Translations under genes and position numbers: made by a program | The notes under the pieces: model-generated | Seen by the model: only the letters and a program-made list of their open reading frames with translations | Database searches by the model: none | What the model was told of the DNA's origin: nothing | Shown: positions 47,104 through 56,416 of the stretch, piece after piece | Layout: each line of letters opens with the position of its first letter | How positions within the stretch are numbered: the stretch's first letter is position 1 | NCBI GenBank assembly: GCA_036245525.1 | Contig: BTPG01000003.1 | Coordinates: 213,150,536 to 213,214,535, forward strand | DNA length: 64,000 nucleotides | Source of the DNA: Semisulcospira habei | Lineage: Eukaryota > Mollusca > Gastropoda > Semisulcospiridae | Direction: 5' to 3'

Positions 47104-48205
47104 ACAGGAGGTGAAGAACGCCCAGGCAGCAGCGGCCGAAGCTAACGGTCAGGGTCTGAAGCTTGAGGAGACGGGTGACCACGTGTCGTCAACGTCATCA
47201 GGGGTCTACCCTATGTCCATGGTCTCCGTGCCGCACCAGGACGAACACGACCTGACGGGGCGCGCACGGGTGATGCCGGACCCCCGGGGCACCCACAGTC
47301 CGGGGGACAAGGTTCGTGTGAAGGAGGAGCCACCCCTGAGGGAGGGGTCGGACGCCGCGGTGTTTGTCCCTAACGGCCAGTTGGTGTACGGCCCATTCAA
47401 CCCACCCGTGGTGTGGGCACCCAGCGGCCAGCAGCAGCAACAACACGGGGGCGGGGGACATCACGGAGGGTACGGGGGCATGCACGGGATGGGACAGCAG
47501 CAGCAGCAGCAGCATCATCAGAACACCTTCAGCAACGGTCAGTCCGGCCAGACCAAGCTGCCATCCATTGGCAACGCGTTCCAGGACAAGCCGTCACTGA
47601 GTGGCCTGAGTTGGAAAGGGCTGCCGATGGAGGGACCCCGGTACAACAACAACGCCGCTGTCACTAACGGCATGAGTACGACAACAGCCGTCACCACCAA
47701 CAACGCTCAGTACGCCACGGACGGCAGGACACCGTGCGACTACTTCATGGCGGCGGCGTACTCTCAGGGCCAGGCCATCTACAGTCCCGCCAACAACAGC
47801 GCCATGCTGTCCGCCGGCCCCACGCCCGCCGACCTCTCCCGCGGCGACAGGCGTCAACAGAACGATGTCATAGGCTTGGTAGACAAGTCCTCACTGCCTG
47901 ACGGCGCGCAGGTACCGCAGAGCATGGCTAACAACCACCTCAACGCTCAGCGCATGGGCAGTTTAGGTTTGAGCGTGTCAGCCAGCATGGCGTCCCACCG
48001 AGATTCATTCTACCACGTGGCCAGTGGAGGCAGCCCGGACGACTTGCTGGGCGTGGGGGGCCACTCCATGGGAGGGGGAGGTAACGGCCAAGGGGAGGAT
48101 CCAGAGAGAAAAACCTTGGATAAAGAAAACGATGAACTCAAGATGCACATCCGCAAACTGAGGGCGCAAATGGAGCACATGCAGAAGGTGGTGATGAAGA
48201 ACTGA
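44746..48205 (+). CDS. bZIP transcription factor, NFIL3/PAR/CES-2-like, three coding exons (about 497 aa)
   Basis: A nuclear DNA-binding transcription factor expected to dimerise and bind PAR/E4BP4-type sites. Coding exons: 44746-44961, 45764-45943 and 47108-48205, all phase 0, with consensus GT donors and AG acceptors. The basic region is residues about 66-82, with the NNMAAKRSR signature (N70 to R78) preceded by DEKDDKYWEKRKR, the motif leading into the basic region in NFIL3, PAR and CES-2 proteins. Zipper positions follow exactly ten residues after R78: I88, L95, L102, I109. The KARFGMP after the zipper recalls NFIL3 (KFGL). The long exon 3 is rich in Gln, Gly, Asn and Ser, with VKEE (sumoylation-like) and two polyglutamine runs. 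No paralogue was compared, so NFIL3 versus CES-2 versus PAR is unsettled. The first Met lies one base after an acceptor-like AG, so an upstream exon is probable; it may be untranslated. Confidence 0.88.
45003..45217. mobile_element. Family B-like MITE in bZIP intron 1
   Basis: AACCCATTACGTCCGAAG to GGATGAAAATGGTTAA. The inner palindrome is damaged on one side but keeps GGCGCCAAGCTATTCTGGC and CACCACCCTTGAACTACC. Intron 1 also holds an A/C-rich stretch at 45520-45690. Confidence 0.75.
45764..45943 (+). CDS. bZIP gene, middle coding exon
   Basis: Exactly 60 codons, from CCCCCGCAG|GCGGCCAAG to CTTCAG|GTGAGA. Encodes the rest of the basic region (AAKRSREIKRQ), the whole leucine zipper and the RFGMP segment. 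An intron interrupts the basic region between NNM and AAKRSR. Confidence 0.92.
45967..46064. repeat. Hairpin in bZIP intron 2
   Basis: CTGACGAGCACAAGAAATGCG.. opposite ..GTCGCATTTGTTTTGCTCGTCAG (in part), with an inner TTTTGGAATC/GATTCCGAAAA stem. It starts 24 bp after the exon 2 donor. Confidence 0.8.
46153..46218. repeat. Family A hairpin in bZIP intron 2
   Basis: GCAAGTGGTATAGATCCTCA... opposite ...TGAGGATCTATACCTCTTGC, centre GAGCCCCCGCAGTTGCGGGG. Confidence 0.9.
46880..47000. repeat. Family C-like hairpin in bZIP intron 2 (diverged)
   Basis: GGCCCACGACGGCCATAGCG opposite CGCTGTGACCGTCGTGGGCC: a strong 20-bp stem. GC-rich like family C but with a different outer sequence. Confidence 0.65.
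47108..48205 (+). CDS. bZIP gene, last coding exon
   Basis: Opens after TGTGTGTGTGCACAG; the (TG)n run (47060-47102) replaces a normal pyrimidine tract. Encodes 365 residues: EVKNAQAAAAEANGQ continues the helix, then an acidic/Pro stretch with VKEEPP, VPNGQLVYGPFNPPVVWAPS, polyQ runs of 5 and 6 separated by Gly/His, and a low-complexity Asn/Ser region. The last about 25 residues (LDKENDELKMHIRKLRAQMEH) form a second predicted coiled coil with heptad hydrophobics. The stop is TGA at 48203-48205. This length and second coil are not features I associate with vertebrate NFIL3. Confidence 0.9.
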   Translation, partial: EVKNAQAAAAEANGQGLKLEETGDHVSSTSSGVYPMSMVSVPHQDEHDLTGRARVMPDPRGTHSPGDKVRVKEEPPLREGSDAAVFVPNGQLVYGPFNPPVVWAPSGQQQQQHGGGGHHGGYGGMHGMGQQQQQQHHQNTFSNGQSGQTKLPSIGNAFQDKPSLSGLSWKGLPMEGPRYNNNAAVTNGMSTTTAVTTNNAQYATDGRTPCDYFMAAAYSQGQAIYSPANNSAMLSAGPTPADLSRGDRRQQNDVIGLVDKSSLPDGAQVPQSMANNHLNAQRMGSLGLSVSASMASHRDSFYHVASGGSPDDLLGVGGHSMGGGGNGQGEDPERKTLDKENDELKMHIRKLRAQMEHMQKVVMKN

Positions 48206-48321
48206 ACTGGAGCTGTGTCGCACATCTTCACAGACAACCTCGGTGAGTGAGGACCGCAAACACAATGTGGGCTGTCATTCTTTGAAATCCAAAGTAAAAG
48301 GTCACTGCCAAGTACATAATG

Positions 48322-48384
48322 AACTAACCAACCAAGAAAGAAACACGCTCTTTCAGAGCGTGTTTCTTTCTTGGTTGGTTAGTT
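48322..48384. repeat. Perfect hairpin, family H-type, in the bZIP 3' UTR
   Basis: 29-bp arms, AACTAACCAACCAAGAAAGA.. at 48322-48350 and its exact complement at 48356-48384, 5-nt loop. CACTGCCAAGTACATAAT just before it recalls the H end GACTGCCAAGCG. Likely transcribed with the bZIP mRNA if the 3' UTR extends this far. Confidence 0.92.
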
Positions 48385-48490
48385 GTGATTTTTGACGGCT
48401 CGAAGCCAACCACACACTTAACAGAGGGGAATCGCTAGCGGACTCCGGTTGGCGCTATTTAGTAGATGTCACAATCATTGCCAGCAACAG

Positions 48491-48550
48491 TTATACTTTC
48501 TCATGAGCCTTTGCGCCTGCAGGTGTTCATGAACGTCTATGTCTCAAGCA
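48491..48550. repeat. Family A hairpin (decayed)
   Basis: TTATACTTTCTCATGAGCCT opposite GTTCATGAACGTCTATGTCTC (in part). Confidence 0.5.
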
Positions 48551-48885
48551 GATGAAGATGTTTTGCCTGAGAGTCTGTCTGCTTTTGACAAATTTTTGAC
48601 GAAATCATGTGTAAATACCATGTGTTGAATTTGCTTGTTTGTAAACGAATTGTATGACAATCGAACTACATGTGTCTACCAGTGGCCGATTTGTCACTGA
48701 TGGGCCGAGTTTGAGACTGTCAGTGATGAAATCACATTATGTAAAATAGTTTTCGTCATGCGATGGACTTATTGTGTATGTGTGTATGTATTTTAATCAT
48801 CTATCAATAAGATTACGTCATTTTGTGTTATACTCCTATCATCACGTGATACACGTTTTTAATTACATAATACTTTGTTTTGGTC

Positions 48886-49156
48886 AGGTAATGCACTTTT
48901 TTTTTATCAAGCGAGGCACTTTTTTCATCACGTAATATACTTCTTTCATCAAGTGATACTCTTCTTTCACCAAGTGATACTCTTCTTTCATCACGCGATA
49001 CTCTTCTTTCATCACGCGATACTCTTCTTTCATCACGCGATACACTTCTTTCAATTCATCACGTGATGCACTTCATTCATCACGTGATTTACTCCTTTCA
49101 TCACGTGATTTACTCCTTTCATCACGTGATACTCTGCTTTCGTCATGCGATGCGTC
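48886..49156. repeat. 21-bp minisatellite rich in ACGT palindromes
   Basis: About 13 units of roughly TTCATCACGTGATACTCTTC, with variants CACGTG, CACGCG, CAAGTG and CACGTAAT. The perfect E-box CACGTG occurs in at least four units, and again at 48843. Lies about 0.7 kb after the bZIP stop codon. Confidence 0.88.
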
Positions 49157-49280
49157 ATATATGTGACGGCATGCAGTAAATGTGACGTATGCTGCCTTGT
49201 GGATCTTCAGACATAATCAATGCAGTGACTTGCGTTGAACTGATTTCTTCGCATAACAATTAACTAACTAACCAACCAAC

Positions 49281-49330
49281 TTAACACTTTGGGTGTTAGT
49301 AGCGTGATTCATCGCAACTAAAAGCGCTAC
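49281..49330. mobile_element. Left part of a family D' MITE split by the LTR element
   Basis: TTAACACTTTGGGTGTTAGT to AAAAGCGCTAC. The continuation CTACCAACACTCAATGGGTTAA is at 59196-59217. The two pieces joined at the duplicated CTAC match the intact D' copy at 17110-17204. Confidence 0.88.
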
Positions 49331-49647
49331 TGTTATACACCACAAACACAGGTGCCAACAGAAAACACTCGGGACGCCAAGAGTTCTTTTCCATAACTAA
49401 GGAGCCCCGTCTCTTTTTCGAGCGACCTCAAAAGCGGCCTCGAGACTTCCTTTTTGTTTCTCTAGCTATCTATCTAACAATTTTCCATAGAGCCTTTATA
49501 GGCTTGTTCCTAAATATACATCAAAGTCCACATCGGGGTTAACTAATGCAATTCCACAGCGCTATTCGCCATAGAGTCCTAACTTGATGTCTAGTGGTCC
49601 ATGTCTCTGCCGCCTCTGCGGTTCTCCGCTTCTCTTGCTGTTCTCTG

Positions 49648-49724
<77 letters not shown>

Positions 49725-49731
49725 CTGTTTT
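49331..49731 (-). repeat. 3' LTR
   Basis: Shares with 58074-59195 the blocks GCCAAGAGTTCTTTTCCATA, CGACCTCAAAAGCGGCCTC and CTAGCTATCTATCTAACAAT, among others. Begins TGTTATACACCAC on the plus strand. A (CT)n tract of about 36 units lies at 49652-49721. Ends near CTGTTTT. Confidence 0.85.
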
Positions 49732-50484
49732 CTCTTCTGCCGAGTTCGAGTTTTAGAAGAGACAGGGACTTCCAGCGTCGTCCGGGTGGGGAGGGGGGGG
49801 GGGGGAGGGGGGCGATCTGACTGTCCGTCGCCTTGCTGTGGCTGGTGTTGTTGTCGAGTCCGGGCGGGTGGTGGTGGTGAAGGCGGGTGGTGTGGCCGGT
49901 GGACCGTTGCTTAGGCCTTCTGCCAGGTGGGGTGGGGGGAGTGGGGGGGTATTCAGCCATTCTAGCTGGCCTTGTAAAAGTGGTGGCCGGTTGAACCGTG
50001 GCTGGCTGTAGGGTCTGGGGAGTTGGAGTGGAGGTGGTGGTGGCCAGTGGAGCCTGGATCTTGGTGTCTGGCGCTGAGACGGGTGGGGTGGGCCGTGGTT
50101 CCGTGGTGGCAGGCGGAGATGTGTTGGGGGTGTCGGTAGCAGCGACGGGCGTCGGGTCTGTTCCCTGTCCTGGCGCTCTTAGGCGGTCGTCGGCGCTGGC
50201 TGTGTGGTGGGCCTAAGGGGTTTCTGCGTCAGAACATGGTCGGTGGTGGTGGTGGTAGCCGCCGTTGAGGTGTCTGTGCTTGTCTCCTGTGTTGTAGGTG
50301 GCTCGGTGGTACATCCCACCTCACTGGAAGGGGGTGGCGAGGTGTTTTCTTGGGCTTTAGTCGTTTCTTCTTCTGCCTGTCCAGTCCCGCCCTGTTTAAG
50401 CGCTGGCGTGGAATGTTTGACCCTAAAGGTACTGTCAAAACGACAGGTCCCGGCTACGATCAAGCACTTACCGGCGGCGGTCAC
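49732..50484 (-). pseudogene. Thr/Pro-rich coding remnant inside the LTR element
   Basis: Two minus-strand frames follow one another. From 50484 to 50179 the product is rich in Thr, Pro, Ser and Gln. After a one-base shift near 50185 the same composition continues from about 50195 down to 49562 (PATTEPRPTPPVSAPD, then PPTPPTPPGRRPKQ). This looks like one mucin-like or linker-type region broken by a frameshift. I cannot assign it to a known element protein; a host-derived segment is possible. Confidence 0.5.
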
Positions 50485-50986
50485 TCCATCAAGGCAGGAC
50501 AGATAAATGTATGCTTGTCACGGTCACAGCCCTACCGGACAGTGGTCAGTATTAAGCTTCTAAGGCAAAAAAAAAAAAAAAAGAAAAAAAAAAAAAAAAA
50601 GGCTTCTAAGCAAACACTGACACATCAATCTACTTTTTGAAGCTGATCCAGTCGATTAGTGGTCATCCGTCACTATAGCGCATTCCTGACACGCGTGATG
50701 AACAGCCGACCGCTGTTGTCCCGAGCACTACGTGTGAGCTGCGTACAGGGTCGTTGTGTAATACTCGCCCAATTCTTCAAAAGAAAAAAAAATCATGATT
50801 TGAAAAAAAGGTCATGACTTTTCTTTTTGTTAATCACATATAACATAGACACAACGACACGTCAACCAGCGGTCATACAACTTTACGTAATATACCAGAC
50901 AATTCCTGAGCATAATGATCTATAACTATGCAAAACAATAAACATCAATTCGTCAATCGCTTTATGGCTTCATACAGTCATACTCA
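50485..50986. other. No gene recognised
   Basis: Contains two poly(A) runs at 50567-50600. Within the LTR element but with no identified function. Confidence 0.4.
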
Positions 50987-51419
50987 CTTACTTACTTACG
51001 CCTGTCACCCCTACCCGGGTATAAGCCGTCGACGAGAGACCTCCAGCAACTCCTGTCCTGTGCTTCTCCTTCGATTCTACTCCAGGTGGTTCCCAGTCTC
51101 TTGATGTCTGCTTGGAGGTCTCGACGCCAGGAGTTAAGTCTTCTGGTAGAAGAACCTTCCTCCTCCAGGAATGGAATTACTGTTAGTCTTTTCGTCGGCG
51201 TTTTTGTAGCTATTTCCTTTTTTGCAGGGTGGGGAAGCTACCCCCACGCCCAACCCCCTTTCTAGGAGGACCAGGGGTTTTCTGTCGGGGTCACCTTCCC
51301 TTAGACCATGTTGGTTCACGGCACCTTATTTCATTCGGTGCACCCCTCTCACGAGGGACCCCCTATCCACCACCCAGGTGACGCGCCTCAACGCCATATG
51401 GTCCCAGCGCGAGGATTAA
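50987..51419 (-). mobile_element. Internally deleted RTE-like LINE, about 430 bp
   Basis: Plus-strand left part 50987-51134 equals the 3' end of the full-length copies (tail plus the last about 45 codons). It is joined at CAGGAGTT|AAGTCTTC to about 280 bp of the 5' leader (51135-51414). An 8-bp flanking repeat CATACTCA (50979-50986, 51420-51427) shows it inserted as a unit, i.e. the deletion preceded transposition. Confidence 0.88.
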
Positions 51420-51635
51420 CATACTCAAGCGTATTTATAAATCATAAAAAAGTATTGTCGACAAAAGAAAAATTTCACAAATGTTCGGTACGGTAATATA
51501 TAGTTCACCGGTGCACATCCACTTGATACGACAAACGTCAGTCTTTCAGGGACGGGTAAAACCTAACGCATTCATCCATCAGCGTCATCCCCTCAGGCGC
51601 AGAGGTAGTCCCTCTGTGGGCGTCAGTCGCGCCGG

Positions 51636-52262
51636 TTGAAGAGTCGACCGCCTGAGGCACCGTGGGCTGCAGGGTCTCCTTCGTCTTTTATCCTGGACTT
51701 TGTGATTGGTCTAGTCATCAAGGCGTTACACTTAAGCAATCTAAATCTAATACTGTATACAATCACAATGACTGCTGCCACCCCTGACAAGGCAGTCAAC
51801 GTATATACCCAAATAGGCCATCCGGCCTTTTCTTTCGGAATGGGCTGCAGCCTCTTCAAGCGTGAAATCAGAGGACCCATGTTTATTCTCTTATGTCCTC
51901 TAGTTGTTTTGGAATTTTGACTGGATCAAGTTTTGGAAGAATTTGATCATTTCCATAGCGAGACATTTGATAAAGCATAATCGGTTAGCCAAGCGAGGTA
52001 TGACCCATTAACAGCAAATACGTTTTCCTGCTGGTAATACGCGTTAATGTGATTGAGTCGCTCGACCCTATGAAGGTCATACCTGACGTTATTACACAGA
52101 GTGGAGCCCGCGCTGTGATCACGCTAACCGGTTTCTCGTGACAAAGAACGTTGAATGTAATGGGCCTCAACGTACTGATGGCCTACATACCATCGGAGAT
52201 GTGTTCTGCCCGCGGCAGTGCAGTACCAGTCCAATACACAGCAGCGACCAAATTACAAAGGT
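51636..52262 (-). pseudogene. Env-like envelope/membrane-protein remnant of the LTR element
   Basis: On the minus strand, the gag frame near 52262 runs directly into a hydrophobic signal-peptide-like segment (about 18 residues starting MKTFVIW), and a second piece (51880-51636) contains a single strong membrane-spanning stretch of about 22 residues followed by a basic cytoplasmic-type tail. A signal peptide and a C-terminal anchor without the intervening ectodomain frame suggest a decayed glycoprotein. Multiple frame breaks; not functional. I infer env only from position and topology. Confidence 0.5.
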
Positions 52263-52951
52263 CTTCATTTTTCTCCCTGCAACATAAGCATTCACCTCTA
52301 TTGGCTCCTTAAATCGCTTGTCGGAAGGTGGTCCTCCCCCACTACCCTGAAAACGGAGCCGGAATTTTCTGCGCAAATTTTCTTCTGTGGCGGCTTCCTG
52401 CACCGCGGTTTAAAAATCGTTACAGTTCGCCCTCATGAGCCTCATCTTAACATAGTCGTGGTACACATCCATTTCAAAGTACCCTATCAACTGGGTCTGT
52501 ACAGCGGGTAGCGCCAACACAGCTGGTTGCGGGAATGCTTCCGCAGCCAGTGCATATACGCGTTCAGCATATGCTGGAACTGTTTTCTCTCGTCCCTGTC
52601 GTATTTTCATGAGCAGGGCGAGTGCGTGTGTGTGCCTGTTACCTCGTTGAACCGGATGGCCAGCTGCCTTTTGAGCTCACCCCATGTGGGATCAACTGCA
52701 GCGCCCAAAAACCTAGAAATGAAGTCGCTTACGACTCCACGACTTGACTGATAGACTACGTTAATTTTTTCGTGTGTCATCCGCCTGACTGATGGTAGAT
52801 TTTTTGTTTTTTTAATTTCTTTCATCCACTCGCGGAATTTCTGCGGCTCCTCTAGATAGGGTTCAATGATTTGCACAATGCTTTGTGCAGACAGCATGTG
52901 GATCACCGCATCTAAGCGGGCTATAACCTGCGGAACGCCTATCTCAGCCAT
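52240..52951 (-). pseudogene. Gag (capsid-like) remnant of the LTR element
   Basis: Starts MAEIGVPQVIARLDAV at 52951. It continues with FREWMKEIKK and ISRFLGAAVDPTWGELKRQL, then after a frameshift near 52608 YAERVYALAAEAFPQ, and after another near 52405 EENLRRKFRLRF and EPIEVN. These match the usual retrotransposon Gag order (capsid helices, QAYA-like motif, EPMEVD-like end). Two frame breaks; no zinc knuckle remains because the frame passes into the env-like signal segment. Confidence 0.72.
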
Positions 52952-53364
52952 TATAAATCTACTTTGCTGGTAGTAGTAGTACTACCTTTTAGTAGTAGTA
53001 GTAGTATTGTGAGGACAAAATAGGCCGTGAGGCCTTTATAAATGTCCTTTCTTTCTTTAGTTCCTTTATGGGTCTGCTATGCATGCAATTTTCCTATAAA
53101 ATCATTCATCATAGGAATAAAAAATCTCTTTAAATTTTGGTAATTCGTCCAGCTGGTTTTTAAAAGAATTTATATTAGATGCTTTTTTTTAATGAAACTG
53201 GTAAGTCATTCCAAACAATGGCAACTCTGTTAGTAAAACAAAACTTCCGCAGGTTAGTGTTACAGTGCTGTACAAAGATTTTCCCTTCAGAATTTCGGGT
53301 TCTGTCACAGAATGGTCTTGCAAAAAAGTCGTTCCACTTTAGGTCGTCGATGCCATTATAAATT

Positions 53365-56317
53365 TTAAAAAACCTGGATTAAGTCTCCCCGTATTCTACG
53401 TCCGCGTAAGGAGTGTAATCCAAAGTATCTGAGTCTGTCTGAATAAGTCATATTTCTACATTCTTTGACCAGCTTTGTTGCTCGTCTCTGTACCCTTTCG
53501 AGTGCAGCTGATTGTCTCTTTAAACCTGGGTACCATACAGTGTTGGCATACTCTAAATGTGGTCTGACTAGTGATTTATACAGTTTACTAAAAATGTCAT
53601 TGTCCAAATAATTAAAAGCTCTCTTAATTACTCCAACCATTTTGTTGGCCTTATTGATGCAGTTCTGAATATGGGGGTCAAAAGATAGAACTTTGTCGAA
53701 GACCACACCTAAATCTCTTTCCTCCTCACAAGATACCACCTTTTTAATGTTGCTGTTCACTTTCATCAAGTAGTCGTGTTCAGGATTGTTCCTTCCAGCA
53801 TGTAAGACCTTGCATTTCTCTACATTAAAATGTAAGTCCCATGTGTCGGACCACTCTTGCAAGTGATCCAAATCGTGCTGCAACACGTCTTTATTGCTCG
53901 ATTCATTATAGATTTTAGTATCATCTGCGAAAATTTTGCACATGCTATTATTGTATTAACACAATCTGGCAAGTCATTTATAAATATCGTAAATAATATA
54001 GGTCCTAAGATGCTACCTTGAGGTATGCCGCTCAGTACCTTTATTTTGTCCGATTTTGCTTCTCCAACCTTTACCATTTGTTCTCTTGCATGTAAAAAAC
54101 TTCTTATCCAGTTGGAAATGTTTCCACATACACCATAGGCCTCTAGTTTCTGAAGAAGCCGTTCATGAGGAACAGTGTCGAATGCTTTTCTAAAGTCTAA
54201 GTATATGATGTCAACCGTTTTTTTGTTGTCCAGTAAGGAGTTTATATCATCCATAACCTGTAGTAGCTGAGTAACACATGATCGTTTCCTTCTAAAACCA
54301 TGTTGGCATTCAGTGTACATATTATTCACCATGAAATGATTAACGATCTCATCTCGGACTATAGACTCTAAAACTTTACATACTATACACGTTAATCTTA
54401 CTGGCCTGTAGTTTCCTGCATCTGACCTAGAACCTTTTTTTAAAAATCGCACTTACCTCTGCGGTTCGCCAGTCTTGCGGTACAATACCTGATTCAAGGG
54501 AAAAAGTAAACAATGTGCAAAGTGGCTCTGCCAACTCATTACACAACTCTTGTAAAACTCTGGGAGGGATGCAGTCTGGACCTTGAGCTTTGGAAGGATT
54601 CAACTCCTTTATTTTTTTCTTGACAATAACGGGAGTTATTACGATATCTGTTATGGTGCACCAATTCGATTTTGAGCCTCTACCAAGCAACGGAACATTA
54701 CTCAAATTTTCTTCCACAAATACACTTGAGAAGAATTTATTCAATGTTGCTGCCTTTTCAGGATCTCCTACAGCAAGTGTGCCATCTTCTTTTTTAAGTG
54801 CATTTATTCCAGAATTATATTTAGTTTGTTCCTGTACATACTTCCAAAACACTTTGGGGTTTAAATCAATCCAGACCAAAAAGGTGACTGCCAAGCGTGT
54901 AATATGCAAAGAAGTACCCAACGGAGAAAGAAACACGCTTAGAAAAGACGGGTACAACACAATTTATTAATATTTCGGGTAAATACCCTTTGTCAAAATA
55001 GACAAACAAACAAACATAGAGATTAGCCGCTACTTATCTTCAATGGCAGAAGGAATGTGGCAACTGATGTTTGTTTGTCTATTTTGACAAAGGGTATTTA
55101 CCCGAAATATTAATAAATTGTGTTGTACCCGTCTTTTCTAAGCGTGTTTCTTTCTCCGTTGGGTACTACTTTGGGGTTTATTTTACATTTATCTGCAATA
55201 TTTCTTTCATGCAATTTTTTGTTACGCTTTATTAATTTGTTACAGTCATTTCTTAGGGTAATATATCTTTGGTAATCTCTACCTTTTTGAGTTTGAAGAT
55301 ATCTTTTGTATAACTTGTATTTCTTTTTAATCATTCTTAAAGTACCCTTATTCATCCAAGATGGTGTGGTTCTTTTATGTGATTTGCTCTTCACTTTTGG
55401 GATGTGCAACTCCATACTTTTCAGAATCGAGGACTTAATTAATGCCCAGAATTTTTCCACTCTGCAATTTTCAGGTTTAGTATGTAAAGTCAATATTTGC
55501 CATATATGCTCTCAGACTATCATAGTCTCCCTTCCCAAGGTTAAGGGAGTGTTTAATACTCTGCGTCACCTTAACCTTAGGTACATACAGCTGGAAGAGT
55601 AAAACATCATGGTCAATCTTGCCAATGGGATCCAAGTGTTGAATATCTGACGTTAGCAACTCGTCATTTACTAAGATTAGGTCATCTAATGTCGACCTCT
55701 GACCTTGCCTATGTCTTGTTGGGTTTTTCACCATTTGAATCAGGAAGGCGTCTCTTATGCACTCAACAATTTGATCATTTTTTTCCCCTGTCCAGGAGCC
55801 ATCCCATCCTGCACAAGGGAAATTAAAATATCCGAAAATGCAAATTTTGTCATATGCTTGTATCTCCTCGGATCGTAAAAGTTGTAATAGTAAATCTGTG
55901 TTTTCAGTTGTGGAGTTGGGGCTTCTATACACACAACCAACAAGAATTTTTTCACCAGAAGCACTCACAAAATAGTACCATAAGCTCTCTTCGAACTTAC
56001 TATTGTTCAGTGTTTCACATTCTTGAGCATTTAACTTTTTATTAAATAAAGGGCAACTCCTCTTTTAGGGTTTGTGTTAAGAAACATATATCATAATTCG
56101 GTAATGAGTATTCTGAATCCAATGGAGTATAGATCTGGTTTTTAGCTTTTACTTCGGTAAGACCAATGATGTCAGGCTTTATATCATCAATCCTTTTTAA
56201 AAGTTCACTCTTTTTATTTAACAGGTAATCGATATTACTATAGATGACGGTGCAAAAATTGGAATCACTTGAAAACAAAAGACAAGACGATGAACAAGAA
56301 GAAAGATGACAAGACAA
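53365..56317 (-). pseudogene. CR1-like LINE ORF2 (endonuclease-RT), broken
   Basis: Minus-strand pieces in order: 56317-56042 (IKPDIIGLTEVK), 55968-55477 (endonuclease: LVGCVYRSPNS, CIFGYFNFP, IDHDVLL), 55493-55170 and 54850-54427 (linker; INPK and VFWKYVQ flank the H insertion), 54452-53820 (RT: NYRPVRLT, FRKAFDTVPH, GIPQGSILGPILF) and 53943-53365 (FADDTKIY, DLGVVFD, LEYANTVWYPG). The endonuclease core GDFN is changed to GYFN, losing the catalytic Asp. Frameshifts lie near 56040, 55490, 54450 and 53940. Dead copy. Confidence 0.85.
54864..55167 (-). mobile_element. Family H element, complete, 304 bp with 13-bp target duplication
   Basis: Flanked by the exact repeat ACTTTGGGGTTTA (54851-54863, 55168-55180). 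Contains a long inverted repeat: GTACCCAACGGAGAAAGAAA.. (from 54914) to ..CAAACAAACAAACAT (55018), opposite ATGTTTGTTTGTC.. (55067) to ..TTTCTCCGTTGGGTAC (55165), arms of about 100 bp, nearly perfect. Outside the arms the left side reads CAGACCAAAAAGGTGACTGC. Confidence 0.88.
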
Positions 56318-56416
56318 AGAGGAATCTGAAGTTTCTGAAGTTGAATGTCTAGTGTCATTTTCAGTATATGTACACTTATTTACAAATGAAGATTTTTTGT
56401 GTGGGCTGTCATACTG

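Larger units (their letters stand above)
48206..48885 (+). other. bZIP 3' UTR region
   Basis: Follows the bZIP stop. Holds a perfect hairpin at 48322-48384 and a decayed family A hairpin at 48491-48549. I saw no canonical AATAAA before 48885, so the 3' end is not placed. Confidence 0.5.
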
